A stretch of DNA of 64,000 nucleotides from positions 248,001 to 312,000 of the forward strand of contig WJYM01000007.1 of assembly GCA_009668205.1 (NCBI GenBank), read 5' to 3'. The translations under genes and the position numbers were made by a program. Under the pieces are notes generated by a model. That model was not told the origin of the DNA. It ran no database searches and was given only the letters and a program-made list of their open reading frames with translations. This document shows positions 20,011 to 29,154 of this stretch, piece by piece (position 1 is the first letter of the stretch; every line of letters begins with the position of its first letter). Source of the DNA: Enterobacteriaceae bacterium RIT691 (GTDB taxonomy: Bacteria > Pseudomonadota > Gammaproteobacteria > Enterobacterales > Enterobacteriaceae).

Positions 20011-21020
20011 CGCCGTTGTCTGACGATCAAACGCTGCTCTCAGTGCGTAATCTGCGCACCTGTTTCGGGCAGAAGCGCCAACAGGTCACGCCGGTCGATG
20101 GTGTCACCTTCGACCTTAAGCGGGGCCAGACGCTGGCCGTCGTGGGCGAATCCGGTTCAGGAAAATCGGTCACCAGCCTGACGCTGATGGGGCTGCTCGG
20201 TAAACAAGGGCGTATCGGCGGCGGGGAAATCTATTATCGCGACAGGCAGCATCAGGTGCAGGCGCTGCACCAGTTTACCCCTGCGCAGTTTCGCCGACTG
20301 CGCGGCAAAGAGATGTCGATGATTTTTCAGGAGCCGATGACCAGCCTCAATCCTCTGTTTACCGTCGGGGAGCAGATCATGGAAATGCTGATGCTGCATC
20401 AGCCGTTATCCAAACAGCAGGCTCGCCGCAAGGCCATCGATATGCTGAAAAAGGTCGAGATCCCCGCCGCGGAAAGTCGCATTGACGACTATCCGCACAG
20501 TATGTCCGGCGGAATGCGGCAACGGGTCATGATTGCCCTTGCGTTGGCCTGCGAGCCTGCCCTGCTGATTGCCGATGAACCGACCACCGCACTGGATGTG
20601 ACGATTCAGGCCCAGATTCTGGATCTGCTGAGACGGCTGCAACAGGAGTCCGGTATGGGCATTATTTTTATCACCCATAATCTCGGCGTCGTTGCGGAAA
20701 TCGCTCAGGATGTGGTGGTGATGTACGCCGGTCGCGTTGTGGAGCATGCCCCGGTGGCCTCTCTTTTCGCACGCCCTGCCCATCCTTATACCCAGGGGTT
20801 GCTGGCCTGTACGCCGAATCATCACCTTCAAACCCGAGGAAAGATAGAGCGAGAAACGCTCTATGCGATCCCAGGCTCGGTGCCTTCTCTGCACGCGCTG
20901 CCCTCAGGCTGCGCTTTCTCTCCGCGCTGCAGCCAGGTGCGTGAGGAGTGTCGGACCCGTTCGCCGGAGCTGCGCCAACTGAGCGAAGGGACCTTTTCAC
21001 GCTGCCTGTGGAGTGAATAA
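20007..21020 (+). CDS. Peptide ABC transporter ATPase (DppD-like)
   Basis: 337 residues. Walker A GESGSGKS, signature MSGGMRQRV, Walker [13 protein letters not shown] and the H-loop THN are all intact. The C-terminal oligopeptide/dipeptide domain has the Cys pattern [14 protein letters not shown] expected of DppD-type subunits. GGAGG seven bases before ATG 20007 fixes the start; the ATG overlaps the amidohydrolase stop. Confidence 0.92.
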   Translation: MTPLSDDQTLLSVRNLRTCFGQKRQQVTPVDGVTFDLKRGQTLAVVGESGSGKSVTSLTLMGLLGKQGRIGGGEIYYRDRQHQVQALHQFTPAQFRRLRGKEMSMIFQEPMTSLNPLFTVGEQIMEMLMLHQPLSKQQARRKAIDMLKKVEIPAAESRIDDYPHSMSGGMRQRVMIALALACEPALLIADEPTTALDVTIQAQILDLLRRLQQESGMGIIFITHNLGVVAEIAQDVVVMYAGRVVEHAPVASLFARPAHPYTQGLLACTPNHHLQTRGKIERETLYAIPGSVPSLHALPSGCAFSPRCSQVREECRTRSPELRQLSEGTFSRCLWSE

Positions 21021-21022
21021 AG

Positions 21023-22018
21023 ATGACCGCCAATCCCCCCTTGCTGAGTATCCAGGGACTGAGCCAGCATTTTAAAACTGCGGATGGCCGCACCGTTTAC
21101 GCCGTTGAAAATCTGACTTTTGATATTCAGCGCGGCCGCACCGTCGGCCTGGTCGGTGAATCTGGCTCCGGCAAAACCACCGCCGGACGGGCAATCCTGC
21201 GATTACTGGAACCGACCGCCGGGCGCGTGCTGTTCGACGGCAGCGATGTGCTTAAACTCTCTCACCGGGAGATGAAACGTTACCGACAGAAAATGCAGAT
21301 TATTTTTCAGGATCCCTTTTCGAGCCTGAATCCCCGCCTGCGCGTTTCAGCGATTATTGGCGAAGCGCTTGACGCCTGCGGCTATCCGAAAGGTGACGCT
21401 CGCCATCAGCGTATTGCCGAACTGCTGCAGCGCGTTGGGCTGCACCCGGAACACGCCAGCCGCTTCCCCCATGAATTTTCCGGGGGTCAGCGCCAGCGAA
21501 TAGGCATCGCCCGTGCCATTGCCGTGGAACCGGAATTTATCGTGGCCGACGAATCCGTTTCGGCACTGGATGTCTCCGTGCAGGCCCAGGTACTGAATCT
21601 GCTGGGAGAATTACAGCAGTCTCTGGGGCTGACGCTGCTGTTCATCGCCCATGACTTAAGCGTGGTGGAATACCTGTGTGATGACGTGGTGGTGATGTAT
21701 CTGGGTCGGGTCATGGAAAGAGGCACCTGCCAGCAGGTCTACAACAATCCCCGACACCCATATACCCAGGCGCTGCTTTCCGCGATCCCTCTGCCGGAGC
21801 CGGGAAGGCAAAAACAGCGCATCGTGCTGAAAGGGGATATCCCAAGCCCGATTTCGCCCCCCACAGGGTGCGTTTTTCGTACCCGCTGTGCCTTTGCTAC
21901 CGACCAGTGCGCGCAGGACGTGCCGCCAGAACAGGCGGCGGAAGATAACACGCCCGCCGCACCCCATTGGGTCAGCTGTATACGCGCCAGCGAAATTCCC
22001 ACTTATTCGCCCGTTTGA
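21023..22018 (+). CDS. Peptide ABC transporter ATPase (DppF-like)
   Basis: 331 residues. Walker [10 protein letters not shown], signature FSGGQRQRI, Walker [13 protein letters not shown]; the Pro after Asp-Glu is replaced by Ser, a tolerated change. The C-terminal cysteine motif is [14 protein letters not shown]. It completes the five-part transporter with 15437, 16986, 17927 and 20007. Confidence 0.92.
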   Translation: MTANPPLLSIQGLSQHFKTADGRTVYAVENLTFDIQRGRTVGLVGESGSGKTTAGRAILRLLEPTAGRVLFDGSDVLKLSHREMKRYRQKMQIIFQDPFSSLNPRLRVSAIIGEALDACGYPKGDARHQRIAELLQRVGLHPEHASRFPHEFSGGQRQRIGIARAIAVEPEFIVADESVSALDVSVQAQVLNLLGELQQSLGLTLLFIAHDLSVVEYLCDDVVVMYLGRVMERGTCQQVYNNPRHPYTQALLSAIPLPEPGRQKQRIVLKGDIPSPISPPTGCVFRTRCAFATDQCAQDVPPEQAAEDNTPAAPHWVSCIRASEIPTYSPV

Positions 22019-22035
22019 CCATTAAGGAAATCAGT

Positions 22036-22515
22036 ATGAGCACTGAGTCTTTCAGCGATACGCCGTATCACCGTTTGCAGGCACAAGGGATCACGCTGCC
22101 AGCCTCACCGACGCCGATCGCCAATTTCAGCTCACATGTCATCGTCGGCAATCTGCTGTTCCTCTCCGGTCAGGGGCCGGTTGAAGCCGATAACACCAAG
22201 CATCAGGGGAAAGTCGGGAAAACCGTCACCACCGAAGAAGCCTATCAGCATGCGCGCCTGACGGGGGTCAATCTGCTGGCGGTTATCCATGAAGCGTTGG
22301 GCGATCTGGGTCGGGTGAAACAGGTGGTGAAACTGCTTGGCATGGTCAACGCCTGCGAAGAATTTCGTGAGCACCCCAAGGTCATCAACGGCTGTTCTGA
22401 CCTGCTGGTCAGCGTGTTTGGTGCCCAAGGGATCCACTCGCGCTCCGCCGTCGGGTTCTCCTCGTTGCCTGACCAAATCACCGTTGAAATTGAAGCCATT
22501 GTGGCCTTTGAATGA
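22036..22515 (+). CDS. RidA (YjgF/YER057c/UK114) family protein
   Basis: 159-residue member of the Rid superfamily. Classical RidA hydrolyses reactive enamine/imine intermediates released by PLP enzymes, and a PLP enzyme gene follows immediately. Visible family pattern: GNLLFLSGQGPVE and a late VEIEAIVAFE. It is longer than RidA (about 128 residues), so it belongs to another Rid subgroup. AAGGAAA before ATG 22036 sets the start. Confidence 0.82.
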   Translation: MSTESFSDTPYHRLQAQGITLPASPTPIANFSSHVIVGNLLFLSGQGPVEADNTKHQGKVGKTVTTEEAYQHARLTGVNLLAVIHEALGDLGRVKQVVKLLGMVNACEEFREHPKVINGCSDLLVSVFGAQGIHSRSAVGFSSLPDQITVEIEAIVAFE

Positions 22516-22526
22516 GAGTCTGCCTG

Positions 22527-23723
22527 ATGAACAATTCTGAACTCGCGAAAGCCCTGAACCTCACGCCGGTCATCAACGTGTCTGGCACCATGACCTATCT
22601 GGGGGCGTCGATTGTCGTCCCGCAGGCCATCGAGGCGATGACGAAGATCCTGCCTGAATTTGTCAAAATGGAGGAGCTACAGCGTTTCGCCAGTCGCACC
22701 ATTGCCCGCCTGACGGGCAGTGAAGCCGGGTTTATTACCGCCTCCTGTGCGTCCGGAATTTCTTTGGCGATAGCCGGGTGTATGACCAAAGATAACCTGT
22801 TGGCCGTCGAAGCGTTGCCCGAAACGGCAGCACCGTACGACGTGGTGATTCAGGCCGGGCACAATGTTAGCTACGGCGCGGCGGTCGATCAGGCGGTTCG
22901 TTTAACCGGTGCGCGCTGCGTGCAGGCGGGTCAGGCCACCCAGTGCCAGCCCTATCATCTGGAGCAGAGCATCAACGAAAACACCGTTGCCGCGCTGTAC
23001 GTTGTGTCGCATCACGTGGTGGAGTACGGCCAACTTCCGCTGTCACTGTTTTGCGAAATTGCCCATGCGCGTGGCGTCCCGGTCATTGTCGATGCAGCTT
23101 CCGAATATGATTTACGCCGTTTTCTTGCCGACGGCGCCGATATCGTGCTTTATTCCGGACACAAGTTTCTTGGCGGCCCTACGTCCGGCATTGTCGCCGG
23201 GAAGAAGGAACTGGTGCGCTACGCCTGGCTGCAAAATCGCGGTATTGGACGTGGAATGAAGGTGGGAAAAGAGAGCGTATACGGAGCCATTGCCGCGCTT
23301 GAGGCGTGGGAAACCCGCGATCACCAGAGAGTCCGCGATAATGAAACGCGCATTCTCGACCTGTGGGTAGCGGGCCTGGCAAACATTCCAGGCGTTCAGG
23401 CCGCACGTGAAGCGGATCCCACCGACAATCCTCTTGAGCGTTGTAAAATTACCCTCGATCCCACGCTGACCCGAACCACCGCATGGGATTTGGCTCAGAC
23501 GCTCGCCGCGGGCAAACCTTCGATCATCGTGCGGGATCATCTGGCGGAAAAAGGGTATTTTTACCTCGATCCCTGTAATCTGCATCCAGGACAGGAAGAG
23601 GTCGTGCTGGCTCGCTTGCGTGAAGCGCTGGCAGCCGCCCGTGAAGCCCCGACAGCCAAAAAGACCGCCTTTGCGGAAATCTTAAAACAGCGCCAACAGG
23701 CGATTTTGCGGTGGCCAGACTGA
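22527..23723 (+). CDS. SelA-fold PLP-dependent enzyme (DgaE/SelA-like lyase family)
   Basis: 398 residues. The segment TPVINVSGTMTYLGAS is the typical SelA/DgaE N-terminus, and YSGHKFLGGPTSGIVAG carries the PLP Lys (about 214). Relatives include the D-glucosaminate-6-phosphate ammonia-lyase DgaE. With a Rid protein beside it, an enamine-forming ammonia-lyase is a sensible guess, but the substrate is unknown. ATG 22512 overlaps the rid stop; ATG 22527 has GAGAG upstream and is preferred. Confidence 0.78.
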   Translation: MNNSELAKALNLTPVINVSGTMTYLGASIVVPQAIEAMTKILPEFVKMEELQRFASRTIARLTGSEAGFITASCASGISLAIAGCMTKDNLLAVEALPETAAPYDVVIQAGHNVSYGAAVDQAVRLTGARCVQAGQATQCQPYHLEQSINENTVAALYVVSHHVVEYGQLPLSLFCEIAHARGVPVIVDAASEYDLRRFLADGADIVLYSGHKFLGGPTSGIVAGKKELVRYAWLQNRGIGRGMKVGKESVYGAIAALEAWETRDHQRVRDNETRILDLWVAGLANIPGVQAAREADPTDNPLERCKITLDPTLTRTTAWDLAQTLAAGKPSIIVRDHLAEKGYFYLDPCNLHPGQEEVVLARLREALAAAREAPTAKKTAFAEILKQRQQAILRWPD

Positions 23724-23749
23724 GCGCTGGCGAATGAACGAGAAAGGTC

Positions 23750-24550
23750 ATGAGCGTGACAATCGAAGAGTTTTCCCCAAAGAAACGGCAGCGCACCAGC
23801 GGTATCGATCGTGCGCTGCAAATCATGGATTTATTACAGCAGCGCCAGCAGGCGCAGACCTGTTATGAAATCGCTCACCAGGTTGGCGCGCCGCTCTCCA
23901 CCGTCTATTCGATTGTGGACGATCTGGTGAGCAAATCGCTGCTTGAGCGAGACGTTAACGGGCAGGTCTGGTTTGGGCCACGACTGTATTACTACGGTCT
24001 GACCTACAGCCGCCACCTGGATACGCTGACCATCGCCGCGCAGGAAATGGAACTCCTCAACCAGCAGTGCGGCGAAATCGTGCAGATTTGTGGTCGGGAT
24101 GGTGACAGGATGGTGGTTCTGGCGATGGCGGAAGGTCGGGACCATTTTCATGTGGCCTCACGGGTTGGCACTCGCATCCCGCTGAACTGGTCCGCTTCGG
24201 GGCGTCTGCTGGTGGGACATTTACCGCTTGCTGAGCGAGAAGCGCTGTTCGCCGCCTCGGCGGAACCGTCCCCCACCGGGCGCGCGGAAACGGACCCCGT
24301 GATTCTGGCTAAAAGTGCGGGCGAGTTGCTGGCGCAACGGCTGTCGATTCAGGCCGGGGAGTCCGATTTCTCCGTTGCCTGTATCGCCGCACCGGTGTGT
24401 GATGCCCAGGGCGTGTGTCAGATAACGGTGTCTATTGTGGTCCCGGCCAGCAAAGCCGTGCAACGGCAGCCCGATCTTCGGGCACTGGTGCAGGCCTGCG
24501 CCAGCCAGGTTGAACGCCGCCTTGGCTGGCAAACGCCAGCACCGCGATAA
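23750..24550 (+). CDS. IclR-family transcriptional regulator (second)
   Basis: 266 residues. The winged HTH is at about residues 20-75 (SGIDRALQIMDLLQQ...TCYEIAHQVGAPLSTVYSIVDDLVSKSLL), followed by the IclR effector domain with SDFSVACIAAPVCD. It lies 26 bases after the PLP enzyme gene as the last gene of the operon, so it probably regulates the ABC-amidohydrolase operon. Confidence 0.87.
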   Translation: MSVTIEEFSPKKRQRTSGIDRALQIMDLLQQRQQAQTCYEIAHQVGAPLSTVYSIVDDLVSKSLLERDVNGQVWFGPRLYYYGLTYSRHLDTLTIAAQEMELLNQQCGEIVQICGRDGDRMVVLAMAEGRDHFHVASRVGTRIPLNWSASGRLLVGHLPLAEREALFAASAEPSPTGRAETDPVILAKSAGELLAQRLSIQAGESDFSVACIAAPVCDAQGVCQITVSIVVPASKAVQRQPDLRALVQACASQVERRLGWQTPAPR

Positions 24551-24566
24551 AAAAGTCCCTGACTCA

Positions 24567-24598
24567 AAAAGCCTGTTTGCCGACAGGCTTTTGCTTTT
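24567..24598 (+). terminator. Rho-independent terminator after the second IclR gene
   Basis: AAAAGCCTGT / ACAGGCTTTT stem with loop TTGCCG, then GCTTTTCT. It closes the 15437-24550 operon. Confidence 0.8.
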
Positions 24599-24639
24599 CT
24601 GACCCCGTCTTTATTGATCCCTCGCCTCTGTCTGCTTTT

Positions 24640-24657
24640 GTTTCACATTTCTGTGAC
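24640..24657 (+). promoter_or_regulatory. Possible Pho box upstream of amn
   Basis: GTTTCAC-ATTT-CTGTGAC resembles two PhoB half-sites (CTGTCAT) with the normal 4-base spacer; matches are 4/7 and 5/7. E. coli amn is a known PhoB target, which makes the weak match meaningful. A scored matrix search is needed. Confidence 0.4.
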
Positions 24658-24700
24658 ATATTATCGGGAGAAACCGCAGAGATGACACAGGGAGCGAAGG

Positions 24701-26155
24701 ATGATCAACAAGGCAACCGGCCTGACCCCGGAACAAGCGCTGGAAAAGCTCGATGCGCTGTACAATCAATCGGTCGCGTCACTGCGTGAAGCGATTGGCC
24801 GCTACATCAACCACAATACCCTGCCGACGCCTGAAGAACGCGCCAAAGGGCTTTTTGTCTATCCGTCACTGTCCGTCTCATGGGATGGCGAAGCCCACAA
24901 TGCGCTGAAAACCCGCGCCTGGGGCCGTTTCACCCACTCCGGCTGTTACTCCACCACCATCACCCAGCCCACCCTGTTCCGCCCTTATCTGCTCGAGCAG
25001 CTGACCTCGCTGTATCAGGACTACGGTGCGAACATCACCGTTGAGCTGTCGCAGCATGAGATCCCGTATCCGTATGTCATTGACGGTTCGACGCTGACGC
25101 TGGACCGCTCGATGAGCGCCGGACTGACCCGTCATTTCCCGACCACCGATCTGGCGCAAATTGGCGATGAAACCGCCGATGGCCTGTTCCACCCGACCGA
25201 GCGCTACCCGCTGTCGCATTTTGATGCCCGCCGCGTAGATTTCTCCCTCGCCCGCCTGCGTCATTACACCGGCACGCCGGTCGAACACTTCCAGCCCTTC
25301 GTGCTGTTCACCAACTACACCCGCTATGTGGATGAATTTGTGCGCTGGGGCTGTAGCCAAATTCTCGATCCGGACAGCCCGTATATTGCGCTCTCCTGTG
25401 CGGGTGGCGTGTGGATCACCGCCGATACCGAAGCCCCGGAAACCGCCATTTCCGATCTGGCATGGAAAAAACACCAGATGCCGGCCTGGCACCTGATCAC
25501 CAAAGACGGTCAGGGAATTACGCTCATCAATATTGGCGTGGGCCCGGCGAATGCTAAAAATATCTGCGACCATCTGGCCGTGCTGCGTCCGGACGTGTGG
25601 ATGATGATTGGCCACTGTGGCGGCCTGCGCGAAAGCCAGACCATTGGCGATTACGTGCTGGCGCACGCGTACCTGCGTGACGATCACGTGCTGGATGCCG
25701 TTCTGCCGCCAGACATCCCCATCCCAAGCATCGCCGAAGTGCAGCGCGCGCTGTACGATGCCACCAAAGAAGTGAGCGGCATGCCGGGGGAAGAGGTGAA
25801 ACAACGTCTGCGTACCGGGACGGTGGTCACCACCGACGACCGTAACTGGGAGCTGCGCTACTCAGCCTCTGCCCTGCGCTTCAATCTTAGCCGCGCGGTG
25901 GCGATTGATATGGAAAGTGCCACTATTGCCGCACAGGGCTACCGTTTCCGCGTTCCCTACGGCACACTGCTGTGCGTCTCAGATAAACCCCTGCACGGCG
26001 AAATCAAGCTCCCCGGTCAGGCCAACCGCTTTTATGAAGGGGCCATTTCCGAACACTTACAAATTGGCATCCGGGCCATCGATCTGCTGCGTGCCGAAGG
26101 CGACAAGCTGCATTCACGCAAGCTGCGTACCTTCAACGAGCCGCCGTTCCGTTAA
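24701..26155 (+). CDS. amn: AMP nucleosidase
   Basis: 484-residue enzyme that splits AMP to adenine and ribose-5-phosphate in the cytoplasm. Length and sequence agree with E. coli Amn. The N-terminal part (GLFVYPSLSVSWDG) is specific to this family, and the C-terminal nucleoside phosphorylase-like domain includes IGHCGGLRESQTIGDYVLAHAY and the substrate-binding AIDMESATIAAQG. In E. coli, amn lies near tRNA-Asn genes and yeeO, as here, so it marks core chromosome between accessory blocks. ATG 24701 is preceded by GGAGCGAAGG. Confidence 0.97.
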   Translation: MINKATGLTPEQALEKLDALYNQSVASLREAIGRYINHNTLPTPEERAKGLFVYPSLSVSWDGEAHNALKTRAWGRFTHSGCYSTTITQPTLFRPYLLEQLTSLYQDYGANITVELSQHEIPYPYVIDGSTLTLDRSMSAGLTRHFPTTDLAQIGDETADGLFHPTERYPLSHFDARRVDFSLARLRHYTGTPVEHFQPFVLFTNYTRYVDEFVRWGCSQILDPDSPYIALSCAGGVWITADTEAPETAISDLAWKKHQMPAWHLITKDGQGITLINIGVGPANAKNICDHLAVLRPDVWMMIGHCGGLRESQTIGDYVLAHAYLRDDHVLDAVLPPDIPIPSIAEVQRALYDATKEVSGMPGEEVKQRLRTGTVVTTDDRNWELRYSASALRFNLSRAVAIDMESATIAAQGYRFRVPYGTLLCVSDKPLHGEIKLPGQANRFYEGAISEHLQIGIRAIDLLRAEGDKLHSRKLRTFNEPPFR

Positions 26156-26172
26156 TCGTAAGGATAAGAAGA

Positions 26173-27939
26173 ATGCAAAACACAACGCCGCTTTCCGCAC
26201 TGCGCGATTGGCTAAAATCACAGGGCCTCGATGGCATGATCGTACCGCGCGCAGATGCCTGGCAGAGCGAATATGCCGCCCCGCACGATGACAAACTTGC
26301 GTGGGTCTCCGGCTTCACCGGCTCCGCTGGCGTCGCGCTGGTGTTACAGGATCGCGCGCTGATTTTCGTTGATGGTCGCTATCAGGTTCAGGTACGCAAC
26401 GAAGTGGATCTGCAGGCGTGGGAAATCCACCATCTGCACAACGATCCGCTGGAACGTCATCTTCCCACTGGCAGCCGGATTGGTTTTGATCCGCTGCTGA
26501 TGGTGAACAGTCAGTTTGAATTACTGAACGCCGCAGCCGGTGAGCTGGTGGCGTTGAAGGACGACCCGTTTGCCCAGGTGTGGCAGGACCGCCCGGCCGC
26601 GCCGTGTGGTGCCATTCGCGAAATGCCGCTGGCCATTGCCGGTGAAACCAGCGAAGCGAAACGCGCGCGTATCGCCGCGGACCTGGATGCCCATGGCGCG
26701 GACTTTCTCGCCATCACCCAGCCGGACAACATCGCCTGGCTGCTCAACGTGCGCGGCGCGGATATTGCCACCAGCCCGGTGCCGCTGTCCTTCGCCCTGC
26801 TCAGCCGTAACGGTGACGTGGAATGGTTTGTCGATGCGGCCAAAACCGCTGGCCTGCCACAAGCTCTGCTTGGCAGCCTGACGCTATCGCCGATGGATCA
26901 GCTGGTGGCGCGATGCCAACAGGTCGCACACGGCAAACGCGTTCTGCTGGATGCCGACAGCGCCCCTGTTGCCCTGCGCTTTGCCGTGGAACAGCACGGT
27001 GGCGACGTGGTCTGGCACGCTGACCCGATAACCTTTATCAAAGCCACCAAGAATGACGTGGAGCTGGAAGGTTACCGCGACAGCCACCAGAAAGATGGCG
27101 CGGCATGGGTGAATTTCCTCGCCTGGCTGGCCCATGAGGTTCCGGCGCGTATCGCCGCAGGCAACCCGCTCACCGAGCTGGAAGCGCAGGCGAAACAACA
27201 GACCTTCCGCGAGCAGCAGGAACACTTTATCGAGCCTAGTTTCGGCACGATTTCCGCCGCCGCGGCTAACGCTGCAATGTGTCATTACCACTCCAGCGAA
27301 GCCACCAACACGGCGATTACCGCAGACAGCTTTTATCTGAACGATTCTGGCGGTCAGTACAGCAACGGCACCACGGATGCCACGCGGACGCTGTCGTTTG
27401 CGCCGCTCGATCCGAAGCGCAAACTGCACTACACCGCCGTATTGAAAGGTTTTCTGTCGGTTATTTCCCTGCAGTTTCCGTCGGGCAGCTTTGGTCATCA
27501 AATTGATGCCTTCGCGCGTCGCGCATTGTGGGAGCTGGGTCTGGACTTCGATCACGGCACCGGTCACGGCGTCGGCCATCAGTTGTTGATCCACGAAGCC
27601 CCGCATCGTATCGCCAAAAAGGTCAACCCGTGGCCACTGGCAGCAGGGAACATCATCACCATCGAACCGGGTTATTATCTGGAAGGCGAATACGGGATCC
27701 GTATCGAAAACCAGGTCGAAGTGGTGGAATCCCAGCCGGGCTTCTGCAAGTTCGCGTCACTGACGATGATCCCTATCGATCTGAGTCAGGTGGAAATGAA
27801 CCTTCTGAACGAGCAGGAAAAACAGTGGTTGGATGATTATCACCAGCTCGTGCGCGAAACCCTGTCCCCGTTGGTAGAGAGCGAGGCACGTCCGTGGCTG
27901 TTTACCGCGACGGCACCGGTGCGGGTGCAGCGCAGCTAA
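26173..27939 (+). CDS. Aminopeptidase P family protein (Xaa-Pro aminopeptidase, M24B)
   Basis: 588 residues, the long form with two creatinase-like N-terminal domains and a C-terminal pita-bread catalytic domain. The five metal ligands fit: Asp in LNDSGGQYSNGTTDATRT (two Asp), His in GTGHGVGHQLLIHEAPH, Glu in ITIEPGYY and Glu in GIRIENQVEVVE. It removes N-terminal residues before proline. It starts 17 bases after amn on the same strand. The shorter E. coli PepP is a different subfamily. Confidence 0.9.
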   Translation: MQNTTPLSALRDWLKSQGLDGMIVPRADAWQSEYAAPHDDKLAWVSGFTGSAGVALVLQDRALIFVDGRYQVQVRNEVDLQAWEIHHLHNDPLERHLPTGSRIGFDPLLMVNSQFELLNAAAGELVALKDDPFAQVWQDRPAAPCGAIREMPLAIAGETSEAKRARIAADLDAHGADFLAITQPDNIAWLLNVRGADIATSPVPLSFALLSRNGDVEWFVDAAKTAGLPQALLGSLTLSPMDQLVARCQQVAHGKRVLLDADSAPVALRFAVEQHGGDVVWHADPITFIKATKNDVELEGYRDSHQKDGAAWVNFLAWLAHEVPARIAAGNPLTELEAQAKQQTFREQQEHFIEPSFGTISAAAANAAMCHYHSSEATNTAITADSFYLNDSGGQYSNGTTDATRTLSFAPLDPKRKLHYTAVLKGFLSVISLQFPSGSFGHQIDAFARRALWELGLDFDHGTGHGVGHQLLIHEAPHRIAKKVNPWPLAAGNIITIEPGYYLEGEYGIRIENQVEVVESQPGFCKFASLTMIPIDLSQVEMNLLNEQEKQWLDDYHQLVRETLSPLVESEARPWLFTATAPVRVQRS

Positions 27940-27985
27940 TCGAAAAAAACCGGGTGGCGCTTCGCTTACCCGGCCTACGCTTCAG

Positions 27986-28187
27986 TTGTCCTTTGTAGGC
28001 CCGTGCAAACGAAGTGCCGCCGGGCGAAATGAGTGCCTTACCCGGCCAACGCTTCGGTTGTCCTTTGTAGGCCCGTGCAAACGAAGTGCCGCCGGGCGAA
28101 ATGAGTGGCTTACCCGGCCAACGCTTCGGTTGCCCTTTGTAGGCCCGTGCAAACGAAGTGCCGCCGGGCGAAATGAGATGCTCACCC
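27986..28187. repeat. Three tandem 72-bp REP/BIME-like repeats
   Basis: Units begin at 27986, 28058 and 28130, exactly 72 bases apart. They are nearly identical, each with TTTGTAGGCCCGTGCAAACG, then GCCGCCGGGCG and ACCCGGCCAACGC. The third unit diverges after GAAATGAG. The region upstream (27950-27985) is a further REP-like half, CCGGGTGGCGCTTCGCTTACC. The array sits between the converging ends of the aminopeptidase P and iaaA genes, the usual place for REP elements. Confidence 0.85.
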
Positions 28188-28200
28188 GGCTCCGGACCTG

Positions 28201-29154
28201 TCAGCGGAATATACCGCTGACAACCGCTTCGCCCACCCGGGCATAGCCGCGGTACATGCCCTCACTGTTGAAGGGTAACGCGATATTGCCCTGCGCATCG
28301 ACCGCAATCAGCCCGCCCTCGCCGTTGATCAGCGGCAATTTCTCCATCACCACCTTGTTGGCCGCCTGCTCGAGCGACAGGCCCGCGTAGTCCATCAGGG
28401 CGCAGACGTCATACGCGGCCACACCGCGAATAAACATTTCCCCCGTGCCGGTACAGGACACCGCGGCGGTTCGGTTGTTGGCATAGGTTCCCGCGCCAAT
28501 CACCGGGCTGTCGCCTAAGCGACCTGGGCGCTTATTGGTCATGCCGCCGGTAGAGGTGGCGGCCGCAATATTGCCCCACGCATCCAGCGCCACCGCACCG
28601 ACCGTGCCGAACTTTTTATCCTCATCAATCGGCGCCGCCGCACTGTGATCCAGCACGAAGGCATCCCCCTGCTGCTGGCGGACGCGGTACAGCTGCTCAC
28701 GACGAAACTCTGTCGAAAAGTAGTCATTGTCGACCAGCGTCATTCCACACTGGCTCGCAAACTGCTCTGCCCCTTCGCCCACCAGCAACAGATGCGGGCT
28801 CTCTTCCAGCACGGCTCGCGCCGCTAACACCGGATTTTTGATGCGCGTGACACAGGCCACGGCACCGGCATTCAGATCGTGGCCGGTCATCACCGCGGCA
28901 TCCATTTCATGCGTTTCCTGCTGGGTAAAAACGGCCCCTTTCCCGGCATTAAACAGCGGGCACTCCTCCAGCAGGCGGACAGCCTCGCTCACCACCTCTA
29001 GCGCACTGTGCTTTGCTTCCAGCATCGCCTGCGCGGTGGTCAGAATGTGCCGCAGCGCGTGGTGGTACTCTTCCTCTTTTTGCGGCGAAATGGTGCGTTG
29101 GCTTATCGTGCCAGCACCGCCATGGATAACAATGACAGGAACAGCAGTTTTCAT
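28201..29154 (-). CDS. iaaA: Isoaspartyl peptidase / L-asparaginase, Ntn-hydrolase (IaaA)
   Basis: 317-residue precursor that cleaves itself before Thr184 (KKFG / TVGAVALD) to give alpha and beta subunits. The free Thr then hydrolyses beta-aspartyl dipeptides and asparagine. Other family marks are IHGGAGT at the N-terminus, NAGKGAVFT, and GTYANNRTAAVSCTGTGE after the nucleophile. ATG 29154 overlaps the ATPase stop by 4 bases. E. coli iaaA is likewise linked to a peptide ABC transporter (gsi). It is last in the minus-strand operon. Confidence 0.93.
   Translation of the reverse strand: MKTAVPVIVIHGGAGTISQRTISPQKEEEYHHALRHILTTAQAMLEAKHSALEVVSEAVRLLEECPLFNAGKGAVFTQQETHEMDAAVMTGHDLNAGAVACVTRIKNPVLAARAVLEESPHLLLVGEGAEQFASQCGMTLVDNDYFSTEFRREQLYRVRQQQGDAFVLDHSAAAPIDEDKKFGTVGAVALDAWGNIAAATSTGGMTNKRPGRLGDSPVIGAGTYANNRTAAVSCTGTGEMFIRGVAAYDVCALMDYAGLSLEQAANKVVMEKLPLINGEGGLIAVDAQGNIALPFNSEGMYRGYARVGEAVVSGIFR

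Noticed and set aside
24878..25804. 308-codon minus-strand frame inside amn.
   Set aside because: Shadow frame; amn is complete and recognisable on the plus strand.
27986..28187. Possible CRISPR array from regularly spaced repeats.
   Set aside because: Units are directly joined 72-base repeats with no variable spacers and REP-like hairpins; no cas genes nearby.
27982..28246. Open frames on both strands across the REP array with repeated peptide motifs.
   Set aside because: The repeat unit is 72 bases, a multiple of three, so frames stay open by chance. The DNA is a REP-like array and lacks a ribosome site.
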